A DNA stretch of 5,699 nt from Asaia bogorensis (GTDB lineage Bacteria; Pseudomonadota; Alphaproteobacteria; Acetobacterales; Acetobacteraceae): NCBI GenBank assembly GCA_945874515.1, contig CAMCHA010000191.1, positions 1-5,699 on the forward strand, given 5' to 3'. Shown here one piece after another: positions 1-5,184 of this stretch (position 1 is its first letter; the number at the start of each line of letters is the position of its first letter). The notes under the pieces are model-generated. The model was not told the DNA's origin. It did no database searches and saw nothing but the letters and a program-made list of their open reading frames with translations. The position numbers were made by a program, and so were the translations under genes.

Positions 1-35
1 TTCTTCGTCTTCGTCCATATTTTCTGAGCCTGGCG

Positions 36-69
36 CGCCGGCGGCCTAGCACTTGCTGGGCCGCCGGCG
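36..69. repeat. Long GC-rich inverted repeat (hairpin)
   Basis: The arm GCCGGCGGCC at 37-46 is exactly complementary to 59-68. Pairing continues inward through 47-50 with 55-58 (one T/G wobble) and outward by one C/G pair at 36/69, giving about 15 paired positions around a four-base loop. No T-run follows on either strand, so a Rho-independent terminator is unlikely. It may be an extragenic palindromic repeat or part of a structured RNA. Confidence 0.7.
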
Positions 70-141
70 GCCAAAGCCCGGGAACCGCTGGATCCACAAA
101 GTCGCGCTCGCCCCCTCCGTCGTCGCCCGTGCCTTTCGCGC

Positions 142-173
142 GTCGCTGCACGTATCTCTACGTCGGCAGCGAC
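142..173. repeat. Strong hairpin with two-base bulge
   Basis: GTCGCTGC at 142-149 pairs with GCAGCGAC at 166-173. Inside that, ACGTA at 150-154 pairs with TACGT at 159-163, closing a TCTC loop, with C164-G165 as an unpaired bulge. That makes 13 base pairs in total. There is no T-tract after it. Such a long match is unlikely by chance in 32 bases, but its role is unknown. Confidence 0.65.
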
Positions 174-224
174 ATCAGATGGCTGCGAGGCGCGGTTAGT
201 GCTTCTCTGGATTTGAGCCTGCTC

Positions 225-258
225 AGACTCTCGTCAACAGAGAGTTTTGCCTTTTCGG
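225..258 (+). terminator. Weak candidate Rho-independent terminator
   Basis: ACTCTC at 227-232 pairs with GAGAGT at 240-245, extended by a G/T wobble and an A/T pair to 225/247, with a seven-base loop. It is followed by a T-rich stretch (TTTTGCCTTTT, 245-256 region). The stem is short and the T-run is interrupted, so this is tentative. If real, it would end a plus-strand transcript from 1-250 or from beyond the left edge. Confidence 0.25.
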
Positions 259-473
259 TCCCCTTTCCTACGCCACCTCCCCTTACGTAAACATGCTCTC
301 AGCCCTGGGTGGGTTTGGAAATTCCCGAGTATTTGCGGGCTTTTCGCCAGCAACCTTGATAGTGCAAGAGCGGAATGGTTGGCCTTTTTTCTCCAAATCG
401 GGGGACTCTCTCCAAAGCTTGAGGGTTGGCCGATTTTTCCAACAAGGTCTCACGCATTGATCTGAATGGGTTT

Positions 474-496
474 TGTTATGCTGCGGCGCAGCATGA
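474..496 (+). promoter_or_regulatory. Perfect palindrome, possible operator over an extended -10
   Basis: Bases 478-494 (ATGCTGCGGCGCAGCAT) form a perfect 17-base palindrome centred on G486. Its core reads CTGC-GGC-GCAG. This matches the CTGC-N3/4-GCAG pattern that, from memory, is described for the PHB-responsive repressor PhaR in Rhodobacter and Paracoccus. The left arm overlaps a possible extended -10 (TG at 474-475, then TATGCT at 477-482); no good -35 is visible. This arrangement would suit repression of a promoter reading towards the membrane-protein gene at 675. No phasin or PHB gene is in the window, so the PhaR link is only a resemblance. Confidence 0.35.
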
Positions 497-664
497 GTTG
501 GCGAAATAGATGACGGGGGGAATGGAACCGGGACCGCCCCGGGGCAAGCGTGCCGCGGCGCGGGGTATCCGCCAGGCAGGGCTCTGCCACGCCATGCAGA
601 CCGCTTGTCACGAATTTGTGATTGCAATTGTGTTTCTACCATGGCATGCGAACGTCCCCTGTAT

Positions 665-669
665 GGAGG
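665..669 (+). promoter_or_regulatory. Shine-Dalgarno sequence deciding the GTG start at 675
   Basis: GGAGG with five bases (670-674) before GTG 675. The motif overlaps the upstream in-frame ATG at 663-665, which argues against that ATG as the real start. Confidence 0.7.
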
Positions 670-674
670 CAAAG

Positions 675-1268
675 GTGAGTATTCTCGGCAATCCAAAGCT
701 ACGATTCCTGGCCTTCAAATGGTCAATCTACGGGTTGCTATTCATTAACGTTTTTTTCTACTTCACGACCGCCGAGTTTTTCGAGGCGCTCGATTCCATC
801 GGCTGGCTCATGCTGCTGGCAATCTTCGAATATGAATCGACCACCCTCGACAAGCCCTATGACAACCGCTTCGAAAAGATCGTCATTTGGGCCGTCCAAA
901 TCCTTGCCTACGGCCTGATCTTCTTTGCCCTCTACATGTATGTGACCCAGGGCATGTGGCTCTATGCAGTGAGTGCGTCGCTATGGGTCCTCGTGACCGC
1001 CGCGCTCCTCTACGACATGTATGCGCCGGGCGAATTCGGCAAGACCGAATGGCGCATCCGCAATGGCATCAAGATCGGCCTCTATGGCGCTCTTTGTGTC
1101 GTCGCGGTGCTATGGGGCGTAAACGGCGATGTTTTCAACTTCTACGACGCCTTTCTCTGGATTCTCTGCTTCTTTGTCGTAGAGCTAAACGTCGTGAACT
1201 TCGAGGAGCAGGAGGGTGCGGAGGCAGCTACGGCCGCGAAGGCCCAGGAGACCCCGCGGATTGCCTGA
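675..1268 (+). CDS. Unrecognised six-segment inner-membrane protein
   Basis: I do not recognise the family. The start is placed at GTG 675 because GGAGG at 665-669 lies five bases upstream, an ideal Shine-Dalgarno spacing. ATG 663 has no such signal, and the frame upstream to 510 reads as non-coding (Gly/Pro/Arg-rich). From GTG the product has 197 residues. Hydrophobic segments lie near residues 15-33, 40-52, 69-90, 93-113, 132-149 and 156-175, followed by a short acidic, Ala-rich tail. The loop after segment 2 (FEYESTTLDKPYDNRFEK) is highly charged. An acidic residue ends the last segment (VVELNVVNFEE). Base composition appears less GC-rich than in aroKB or xerD, which suits an accessory or transferred gene. 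No terminator is obvious after the stop. Function unknown; transporter-like or channel-like architectures are possible but unproven. Confidence 0.75.
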   Translation: MSILGNPKLRFLAFKWSIYGLLFINVFFYFTTAEFFEALDSIGWLMLLAIFEYESTTLDKPYDNRFEKIVIWAVQILAYGLIFFALYMYVTQGMWLYAVSASLWVLVTAALLYDMYAPGEFGKTEWRIRNGIKIGLYGALCVVAVLWGVNGDVFNFYDAFLWILCFFVVELNVVNFEEQEGAEAATAAKAQETPRIA

Positions 1269-1283
1269 GACGGGGTAGCCCGA

Positions 1284-1312
1284 GGGCGTGCCGTTGCCTG
1301 CGGGGCGTGCCG
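1284..1312 (+). repeat. Short tandem-like direct repeat
   Basis: GGGCGTGCCG occurs at 1284-1293 and again at 1303-1312, each followed shortly by TTGCC. It lies in the 160-base stretch between the membrane-protein stop and the first recognisable transposase codons, where no gene is seen. It may be a rearrangement scar or chance in GC-rich DNA. Confidence 0.4.
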
Positions 1313-1395
1313 GCTTGCCCTTTCCCTCCCGGGGGCCAAAAACGGCGCTGGTTAAAGTCTCTTGCCCCCCATGCCAGCCAATGTTTGTCCCCCGC

Positions 1396-1417
1396 CAGCC
1401 TGCTCCAAAAGCGGCTG
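1396..1417 (+). repeat. Small hairpin near the transposon truncation point
   Basis: CAGCC (1396-1400) pairs with GGCTG (1413-1417) and GCT (1402-1404) with AGC (1410-1412), with T1401 bulged and a CCAAA loop. It ends about 11 bases before the first recognisable transposase codon. No T-run follows. It could be part of the deletion junction or chance. Confidence 0.35.
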
Positions 1418-1428
1418 TTCCCCGCCGT

Positions 1429-1848
1429 ATCGGGCGCACCAAGGGCGGCTTGAACTCCAAGCTCCACCACGCCATATACAAGGATAGTAGCGGTCCCATC
1501 ATCATACTACTGTCCGAAGGGCAGATGAACGACCGCAAGGGCGCCGGTCTGATGATCGATGCCCTGCAACTTGCTCGCGAACTGCTGGCCGATCGGGGCT
1601 ACGGCAGTGACGGTTTCCGTGCAGCGCTGGCCGCCAGGGGCATCACCCCCGGCATCCCGCCGCGCAAGAACAGCAAGACCGTGATCGAATACAACAAGAC
1701 CTTGTATCGCCAGCGCTATCGCATCGAGAACACCTTCGGCCGCCTGAAGGACTGGCGTCGCATCGCAACCCGATACGACCGCTATGCCCACACCTGCTTC
1801 TCGGCCATCTGCATCGCAGCTACCGTCATCTTCTGGTTGGGAGAATGA
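1429..1848 (+). pseudogene. 5'-truncated IS5-family DDE transposase
   Basis: Recognisable transposase begins at IGRTKGGLNSKLH (codon 1429) and runs to the stop at 1846-1848, about 139 residues. The second catalytic Asp is in ADRGYGSD. The catalytic Glu is in YRQRYRIENTFGRLK, which fits the Y-x2-R-x3-E-x6-K signature of IS5-type enzymes exactly. The end, TRYDRY...ICIAATVIFWL, is also typical. The first catalytic Asp and the N-terminal DNA-binding region, normally encoded just upstream, are missing. The open frame continues upstream to an ATG at 1288, but those 47 codons are Pro/Arg-rich and unlike any transposase. The product cannot be an active transposase. The remaining frame has no internal stops, so truncation was probably fairly recent or came from one deletion. 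Confidence 0.8.
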
Positions 1849-1861
1849 ATCCTTAACCTAG
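1429..1861 (+). mobile_element. IS5-family insertion sequence remnant (right part only)
   Basis: The segment carries the C-terminal half of an IS5-family (IS427-like) transposase. It ends with a sequence resembling the right terminus of that group: ATCCTTAACCTAG just after the stop codon, comparable to the GAGTCCTGACCCTA-type ends I recall. CTAG at 1858-1861 could be the target-site sequence. No matching left end (CTAGGTTAAGGAT or similar) is found upstream, so the left part and the N-terminal transposase region are lost. The remnant abuts a KAP NTPase gene whose frame is broken exactly here. Left boundary about 1429 by protein similarity, uncertain by tens of bases; right boundary inferred from the terminus-like sequence. 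Confidence 0.7.
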
Positions 1862-2303
1862 CTATTGCGCCGCCTGCGCCTGGGGGTGCCCCAAGCAAGT
1901 TTCCAGCCACTTCGCCTGCCTGCCCTGTGCCACGCGCCAAGTGGGGTAAGATCCAACGACTAAACTGGTTCACTACATCACGCGCTTTTAAAGCAGGCCC
2001 TTTGTTCATGGCCGCATAGAGTGAGCGGAGGAAGCCAAGTTTGACAGAATTGGTTCCCTTAACCGACCATGGTGAGTACGAAACACCTTTGATGGTTTCT
2101 CTTTCTTCGCGCTCCCATTCCTTCTTGATCAAATTGATAACGCTTGTCTTGCCTGAGCCCCGGGAGCCATCGATCGCAAAGACCATGCCTTCGGGTGCTT
2201 GCATTTCCTGGATGCCGCGCGCGAGTGCGTGAGCAAATGGCGTTATGCCAAAAAGATCATCACGCGAGGAGGTGATCGGAGCGTCATTTAGGTAAGTTGA
2301 CAA
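1782..2303 (-). pseudogene. Truncated KAP-family P-loop NTPase (N-terminal part)
   Basis: The N-terminus matches the KAP NTPase domain: NDAPITSSRDDLFG leads into an alpha helix, then FAIDGSRGSGKTS, a Walker A (G46-T53, K52 for phosphate binding). SYSPWSVKG near residue 75 corresponds to the conserved Phe/Tyr-x-PW element after Walker A. KAP proteins usually run to several hundred residues with Walker B and often membrane segments. Here about 147 native residues remain (1862-2303) and the last 26 are read from the antisense strand of the IS remnant before TAG at 1782-1784. Walker B is absent, so ATPase activity is not expected. The start is TTG at 2303 with AGGA four bases upstream; the conserved domain begins almost immediately, so no better start is likely. 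It lies 42 bases downstream of aroKB on the same strand. KAP members include the phage-exclusion protein PifA; a defence role here is only inference. Confidence 0.75.
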
Positions 2304-2345
2304 ATATTCCTGCTAAATACACGCACATTGATGAAGCCGTCCTGC

Positions 2346-4061
2346 TCACCCCGCCACCTCATCGCGCAACAGCTTCTCCACCATCTCCGCCGGCACATCG
2401 CTGCTGGTGAAGCAATCCCCGGGGCCGCGCAGCAGAACAAAGCGCATTGTGCCGTCGCGGTTTTTCTTGTCCTTCGCCATGCGCCCGAGAAGCGCATCAA
2501 CCGTGAAGCGGCGTGGCAGATCGGTGATGCGCGCGGGCAGGCCGCAAGCTGCCAGATGCGCAATCACGCGCGAAGGCCATTCCTGGCTGCAATGGCCAAG
2601 CCGCGCGGAAAGCGAAGCAGCCAACCCAAGCCCGACCGCGACCGCTTCGCCATGCAGCACAGAACCATCAAAGCGCGCCTCCGCTTCTAGAGCGTGTCCA
2701 AAGGTATGCCCAAGATTGAGCAAGGCGCGCCCGCCCTCCGCACTTTCCTCACGCTCATCTGCGGCCACCACGCCAGCTTTCAGTTTGCAGGATTCAACCA
2801 CGGCAATGGTCAAGGCTGCGGCGTCCCCCGCCACTACCGCCTGGCCATTGGCTTCGCACCAATGCCAGAATTCGCCCTGCAATAACCCGTGCTTGGCCAC
2901 TTCCGCGTAACCCGCGCGCAATTCGCGTGGCGGCAGAGACCTCAGCGTATCCGTATCGGCCAGCACGATCTTTGGCTGATGAAAGGCACCGGCCAGGTTT
3001 TTCCCAGCCTTTAGGTTCACACCGGTCTTGCCGCCAACGCTGCTATCCACCTGGGCCAGCAGCGTTGTCGGAATTTGCACGAAAGGCAGGCCGCGCATCG
3101 CAATTGCCGCGGCAAAGCCCGCCAAATCCCCCACCACGCCGCCGCCAAGCGCGATCACCGATGTGCGCCGATCCACGCCGGCTGAGAGCAGATCATCCAA
3201 AAGCCCATGCAGCCGGCCGAAATCCTTGCTGGCCTCCCCGGGGGGGACCGTCAGTTCGGCCGCAATGGCAAAGCCCGCTTCCTGCAAGCCGGCGCGCAGG
3301 CTTGGCAAATGCAAGGGCGCCACCGTGGCATCTGAGATGATCGCCACGCGCTTGGCCGGCAGCACCGGCGCCAGCAAGCCGCCGGCACGCGCCAGCAGGC
3401 CCTGCCCGACCAGCACTTCATAAGCGCGTTCGCCAAGGCCAACGGGCACGCATTCGGGCGGATGATAGGCTTTCAAGCTCTGCTCCAGGCGGCGGGTGGT
3501 GAGATCCAGGCTTTCATCATTGCAGGGCAGCGTGATGTCAGCCTCGGCATAAAGCGGGTGGCGGGTGTTCATCAGGCGCTGCAGGACCTCGGCCGGGTCG
3601 GCATTCAGGAACATGGGGCGATGTTCCCGCCCCGCCACACGGCGGATCAGCACCGAAAGCGGGCATTTCAGCCAGATGGAAATGGCGCCACTGCCGCGAA
3701 TCGCGGCCCGCGTGGCGGCATCGGCAAAGGCGCCACCGCCGGTTGCCAGCACCAAAGGCGGGCCGGCCAGCAGGCGGGAAATTACCCTGCGTTCGCCATT
3801 ACGGAAATGCGGTTCGCCATAGCGGGCGAAAATTTCCGTGATTGGCATGCCGGCGGCGTTTTCGATTTCCGTGTCGGCGTCTCGAAAAGGTAGGCCCAGA
3901 AGCCCGGCCAGCCGCCGCCCGAGCGCAGATTTCCCCGCCCCCGGCAGCCCAACCAGGACAATACTGGGCCGCGCCGGATCGCGCTTTGCGGCGGGTTCCG
4001 GCAGGCTTGGCAGGGCATCATCAAAGATAGAGTTGCGCATCTTGGGACTGAGCGTTAGCAC
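2346..4061 (-). CDS. aroKB: Bifunctional shikimate kinase / 3-dehydroquinate synthase
   Basis: A cytoplasmic fusion for two shikimate-pathway steps. Residues about 30-200 are shikimate kinase (shikimate + ATP to shikimate 3-phosphate): Walker A GLPGAGKS at 38-45, D61/D63 of the DxD motif, R87 and E90 of FRxxE, GGG at 108-110, lid residues R148-P149, and R167 in RHPLY. Residues about 205-571 are 3-dehydroquinate synthase (DAHP to 3-dehydroquinate, NAD- and metal-dependent): GGGVVGD at 306-312, DSSVGGKTGVN at 339-349, and metal ligands E387, H452 (GHTFGH) and H470 (LHGEAV). All key residues are present, so both halves should be active. The two domains do not catalyse consecutive steps. Start is GTG 4061 or ATG 4040 (MRNSIF); neither has a clear Shine-Dalgarno, and the residues between carry no domain. 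It is divergent from the small membrane protein at 4098. Length 571 or 564 residues, as expected for the fusion. Confidence 0.95.
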   Translation of the reverse strand: MLTLSPKMRNSIFDDALPSLPEPAAKRDPARPSIVLVGLPGAGKSALGRRLAGLLGLPFRDADTEIENAAGMPITEIFARYGEPHFRNGERRVISRLLAGPPLVLATGGGAFADAATRAAIRGSGAISIWLKCPLSVLIRRVAGREHRPMFLNADPAEVLQRLMNTRHPLYAEADITLPCNDESLDLTTRRLEQSLKAYHPPECVPVGLGERAYEVLVGQGLLARAGGLLAPVLPAKRVAIISDATVAPLHLPSLRAGLQEAGFAIAAELTVPPGEASKDFGRLHGLLDDLLSAGVDRRTSVIALGGGVVGDLAGFAAAIAMRGLPFVQIPTTLLAQVDSSVGGKTGVNLKAGKNLAGAFHQPKIVLADTDTLRSLPPRELRAGYAEVAKHGLLQGEFWHWCEANGQAVVAGDAAALTIAVVESCKLKAGVVAADEREESAEGGRALLNLGHTFGHALEAEARFDGSVLHGEAVAVGLGLAASLSARLGHCSQEWPSRVIAHLAACGLPARITDLPRRFTVDALLGRMAKDKKNRDGTMRFVLLRGPGDCFTSSDVPAEMVEKLLRDEVAG

Positions 4062-4097
4062 GATTTCAGGAAAGCGAGAGGGAGCCCAGACGCCAGC
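4041..4097. promoter_or_regulatory. Compact divergent promoter region between aroKB and the xerD cluster
   Basis: Only 36 bases (with GTG 4061) or 57 bases (with ATG 4040) separate the divergent aroKB and small-protein starts, so the promoters must overlap each other or the coding sequences. No clear -35/-10 pair is visible on either strand. AGGGAG at 4079-4084 is a possible, rather distant (13 bases) ribosome binding site for the plus-strand gene. The tight spacing favours ATG 4040 as the aroKB start, since it leaves more room. Confidence 0.4.
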
Positions 4098-4244
4098 ATG
4101 TTCCGTAACCCGATTCTGCTGGTTGCTGCCGTGGTGCTTGGCCTTTTTGCCGTGGGCCTGATCCTACTTGGCGCCTTTCCACCCAGCGTGACCCCTCAGG
4201 CCGTGGAGCGCACCATCCCAAATGATCGCTTCCGCGGGCGCTGA
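4098..4244 (+). CDS. 48-residue single-pass membrane protein upstream of xerD
   Basis: The frame ATG 4098 to TGA 4242-4244 encodes 48 residues. MFRN is followed by one strongly hydrophobic segment (about residues 5-27, Ile/Leu/Val/Ala/Gly-rich) and a short polar tail, PPSVTPQAVERTIPNDRFRGR. It is probably a single-span inner-membrane protein; the Arg near the N-terminus and the Pro-rich tail do not settle topology. Function is unknown. Support for it being real: it fills the space between aroKB and xerD, has a possible AGGGAG upstream, has the codon character of its neighbours, and overlaps the xerD start by 23 bases in another frame, typical of translational coupling. I recall similar small frames ending in PNDRF-like sequence between these genes in related bacteria, but could not verify this. 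An uncleaved signal anchor is the alternative to a true transmembrane protein. Confidence 0.7.
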   Translation: MFRNPILLVAAVVLGLFAVGLILLGAFPPSVTPQAVERTIPNDRFRGR

Positions 4245-5175
4245 CCGAGCGATCCGGGCGGGGCCTTCCCGCCATGTCGAGGCTTTTCTGGAAATGCTAG
4301 CCGCCGAACGCGGCGCGGCGCGCAACACACTAGCCGCCTATCAGGCGGATTTGCAGGATTTCGCGGCCTTCACCACCGCCAAAGGGGCAGCACTGCATGC
4401 TGCCGATAGCGCCCTTTTGCGCGCCTGGCTGGCTGGCTTGGCGGCGCAGGGCCTGGCCGCGCGCACCCAGGCACGGCGGCTTTCCGCCATCCGCCAGTTC
4501 CATCAGTTCCTGCTGCGAGAGGGCGTTCGCGCTGACGACCCCTCAGAATTGCTGGAAGCCCCCCGCCTGCCGCAAAGCCTGCCCAAGGCGCTGCGTGAGG
4601 AGGAGGTGGAGGCGCTGATCACCGCCGCCGCCGCCCTGCCTGGCAAGCGTGGGTCTTTGGCGGCAGCGGTGGTGGAAATGCTTTATTGCAGCGGGCTCCG
4701 CGTTACTGAATTGGTCAGCCTGCCCGCGGCGGCGCTCCGGCCTGGCGCCCCCCTGGTGGCGGTGCGCGGCAAGGGCGGGCGGGAAAGGCTGGTGCCGGTT
4801 TCCGAACGCGCCCGGGCCTTAGCCCTGGCCGCCCGGCCCGAGGATAAGGGCAAGCCCAGCCGGTTTCTGTTTCCCTCTCGGGGGGCGGGGGGGCATGTCA
4901 CGCGCCAGGGGCTGGGCTTGATTTTGAAGGAAGTGGCGCTGGCGGCAGGGCTCGACCCCGCCCGGGTCAGCCCGCATGTGCTGCGGCATTCCTTTGCGTC
5001 CCATCTGCTGCAAAGGGGCGCGGATCTGCGCAGCCTGCAAATCCTGCTGGGACATGCGGATATCGGGAGCACCCAAATCTACACCAAGGTGCTGGAGGAA
5101 CGGCTGCGCAGTCTGGTCGCCGAACACCACCCCTTGTCTAAACGAGGGGTCGCATCCCGGGCGGATTTCGGCTAA
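4222..5175 (+). CDS. xerD: Site-specific tyrosine recombinase XerD
   Basis: XerD acts with XerC at dif to resolve chromosome dimers at division, in the cytoplasm near the septum. Residues about 15-105 are the SAM-like core-binding domain (RHVEAFLEMLAAERGAARNTLAAY). Residues about 120-300 are the catalytic domain with the full set: R160 (SGLRVTEL), K184 (RGKGGRER), H252 and R255 (PHVLRHSFASHLL), H278 (LLGHADIGSTQIY) and nucleophile Y287. At 317 residues it is slightly longer than the usual about 300; the extra is a short tail after the usual LVAEHHPL ending. ATG 4222 is chosen as the first start that gives a normal N-terminus; it overlaps the 48-residue frame, with GGAG at 4205-4208 as a weak, distant Shine-Dalgarno. 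Position before accA supports xerD rather than xerC, though sequence alone separates the paralogues poorly. Two G-runs at 4880-4893 lie in the catalytic domain. Confidence 0.92.
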   Translation: MIASAGADRAIRAGPSRHVEAFLEMLAAERGAARNTLAAYQADLQDFAAFTTAKGAALHAADSALLRAWLAGLAAQGLAARTQARRLSAIRQFHQFLLREGVRADDPSELLEAPRLPQSLPKALREEEVEALITAAAALPGKRGSLAAAVVEMLYCSGLRVTELVSLPAAALRPGAPLVAVRGKGGRERLVPVSERARALALAARPEDKGKPSRFLFPSRGAGGHVTRQGLGLILKEVALAAGLDPARVSPHVLRHSFASHLLQRGADLRSLQILLGHADIGSTQIYTKVLEERLRSLVAEHHPLSKRGVASRADFG

Positions 5176-5184
5176 CCCAACCCT

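Larger units (their letters stand above)
1..674. other. Long intergenic region with hairpins and no convincing gene
   Basis: No reading frame here looks like a protein. The open frames on both strands (for example 247-465 plus and 283-696 minus) are rich in Pro, Arg and Ser, have no recognisable domain and no convincing ribosome binding site. The plus-strand frame open from base 3 to 296 has no start inside the window and looks random. What can be seen is DNA or RNA secondary structure: strong hairpins at 36-69 and 142-173, a weaker one at 225-247 followed by T-rich sequence, small stem-loops at 333-353 and 425-443, and a perfect palindrome at 478-494. The last part (about 500-674) would be the leader of the membrane-protein gene that starts at 675. 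No tRNA, rRNA or known structured RNA family was recognised. Confidence 0.6.

Noticed and set aside
1..18. Minus-strand ATG at 16-18 followed by acidic codons (MDEDEE) running off the left edge.
   Set aside because: Only six codons are in the window and there is no clear Shine-Dalgarno, so a gene start cannot be supported.
36..173. Hairpins considered as integron attC sites or a CRISPR array.
   Set aside because: No regular spacing, no repeated sequence between the two hairpins, and no attC-type conserved ends; there is no integrase or cas gene in the window.
605..633. TTGTCA at 605-610 as a -35 box, and TCAC-N6-GTGA (608-621) as a CRP/FNR-like site.
   Set aside because: No acceptable -10 at normal spacing, and the half-sites are in the reverse order from the CRP consensus.
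510..674. Upstream extension of the membrane-protein frame to ATG 510.
   Set aside because: The added residues are Gly/Pro/Arg-rich and unlike a membrane protein, while GGAGG sits ideally before GTG 675.
283..696. Minus-strand 137-residue open frame.
   Set aside because: No recognisable domain, Pro/Arg-rich with no convincing ribosome binding site; it also runs across the palindrome and the start of the membrane-protein gene. Likely chance.
887..1453. Plus-strand 188-residue open frame overlapping the membrane-protein gene.
   Set aside because: Arg/Cys/Pro-rich out-of-frame shadow of a GC-rich gene.
1185..1538. Minus-strand 117-residue open frame across the membrane-protein end and IS start; considered as the missing KAP 3' part.
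   Set aside because: It shows no KAP motifs such as Walker B and is antisense to the real coding sequence at both ends.
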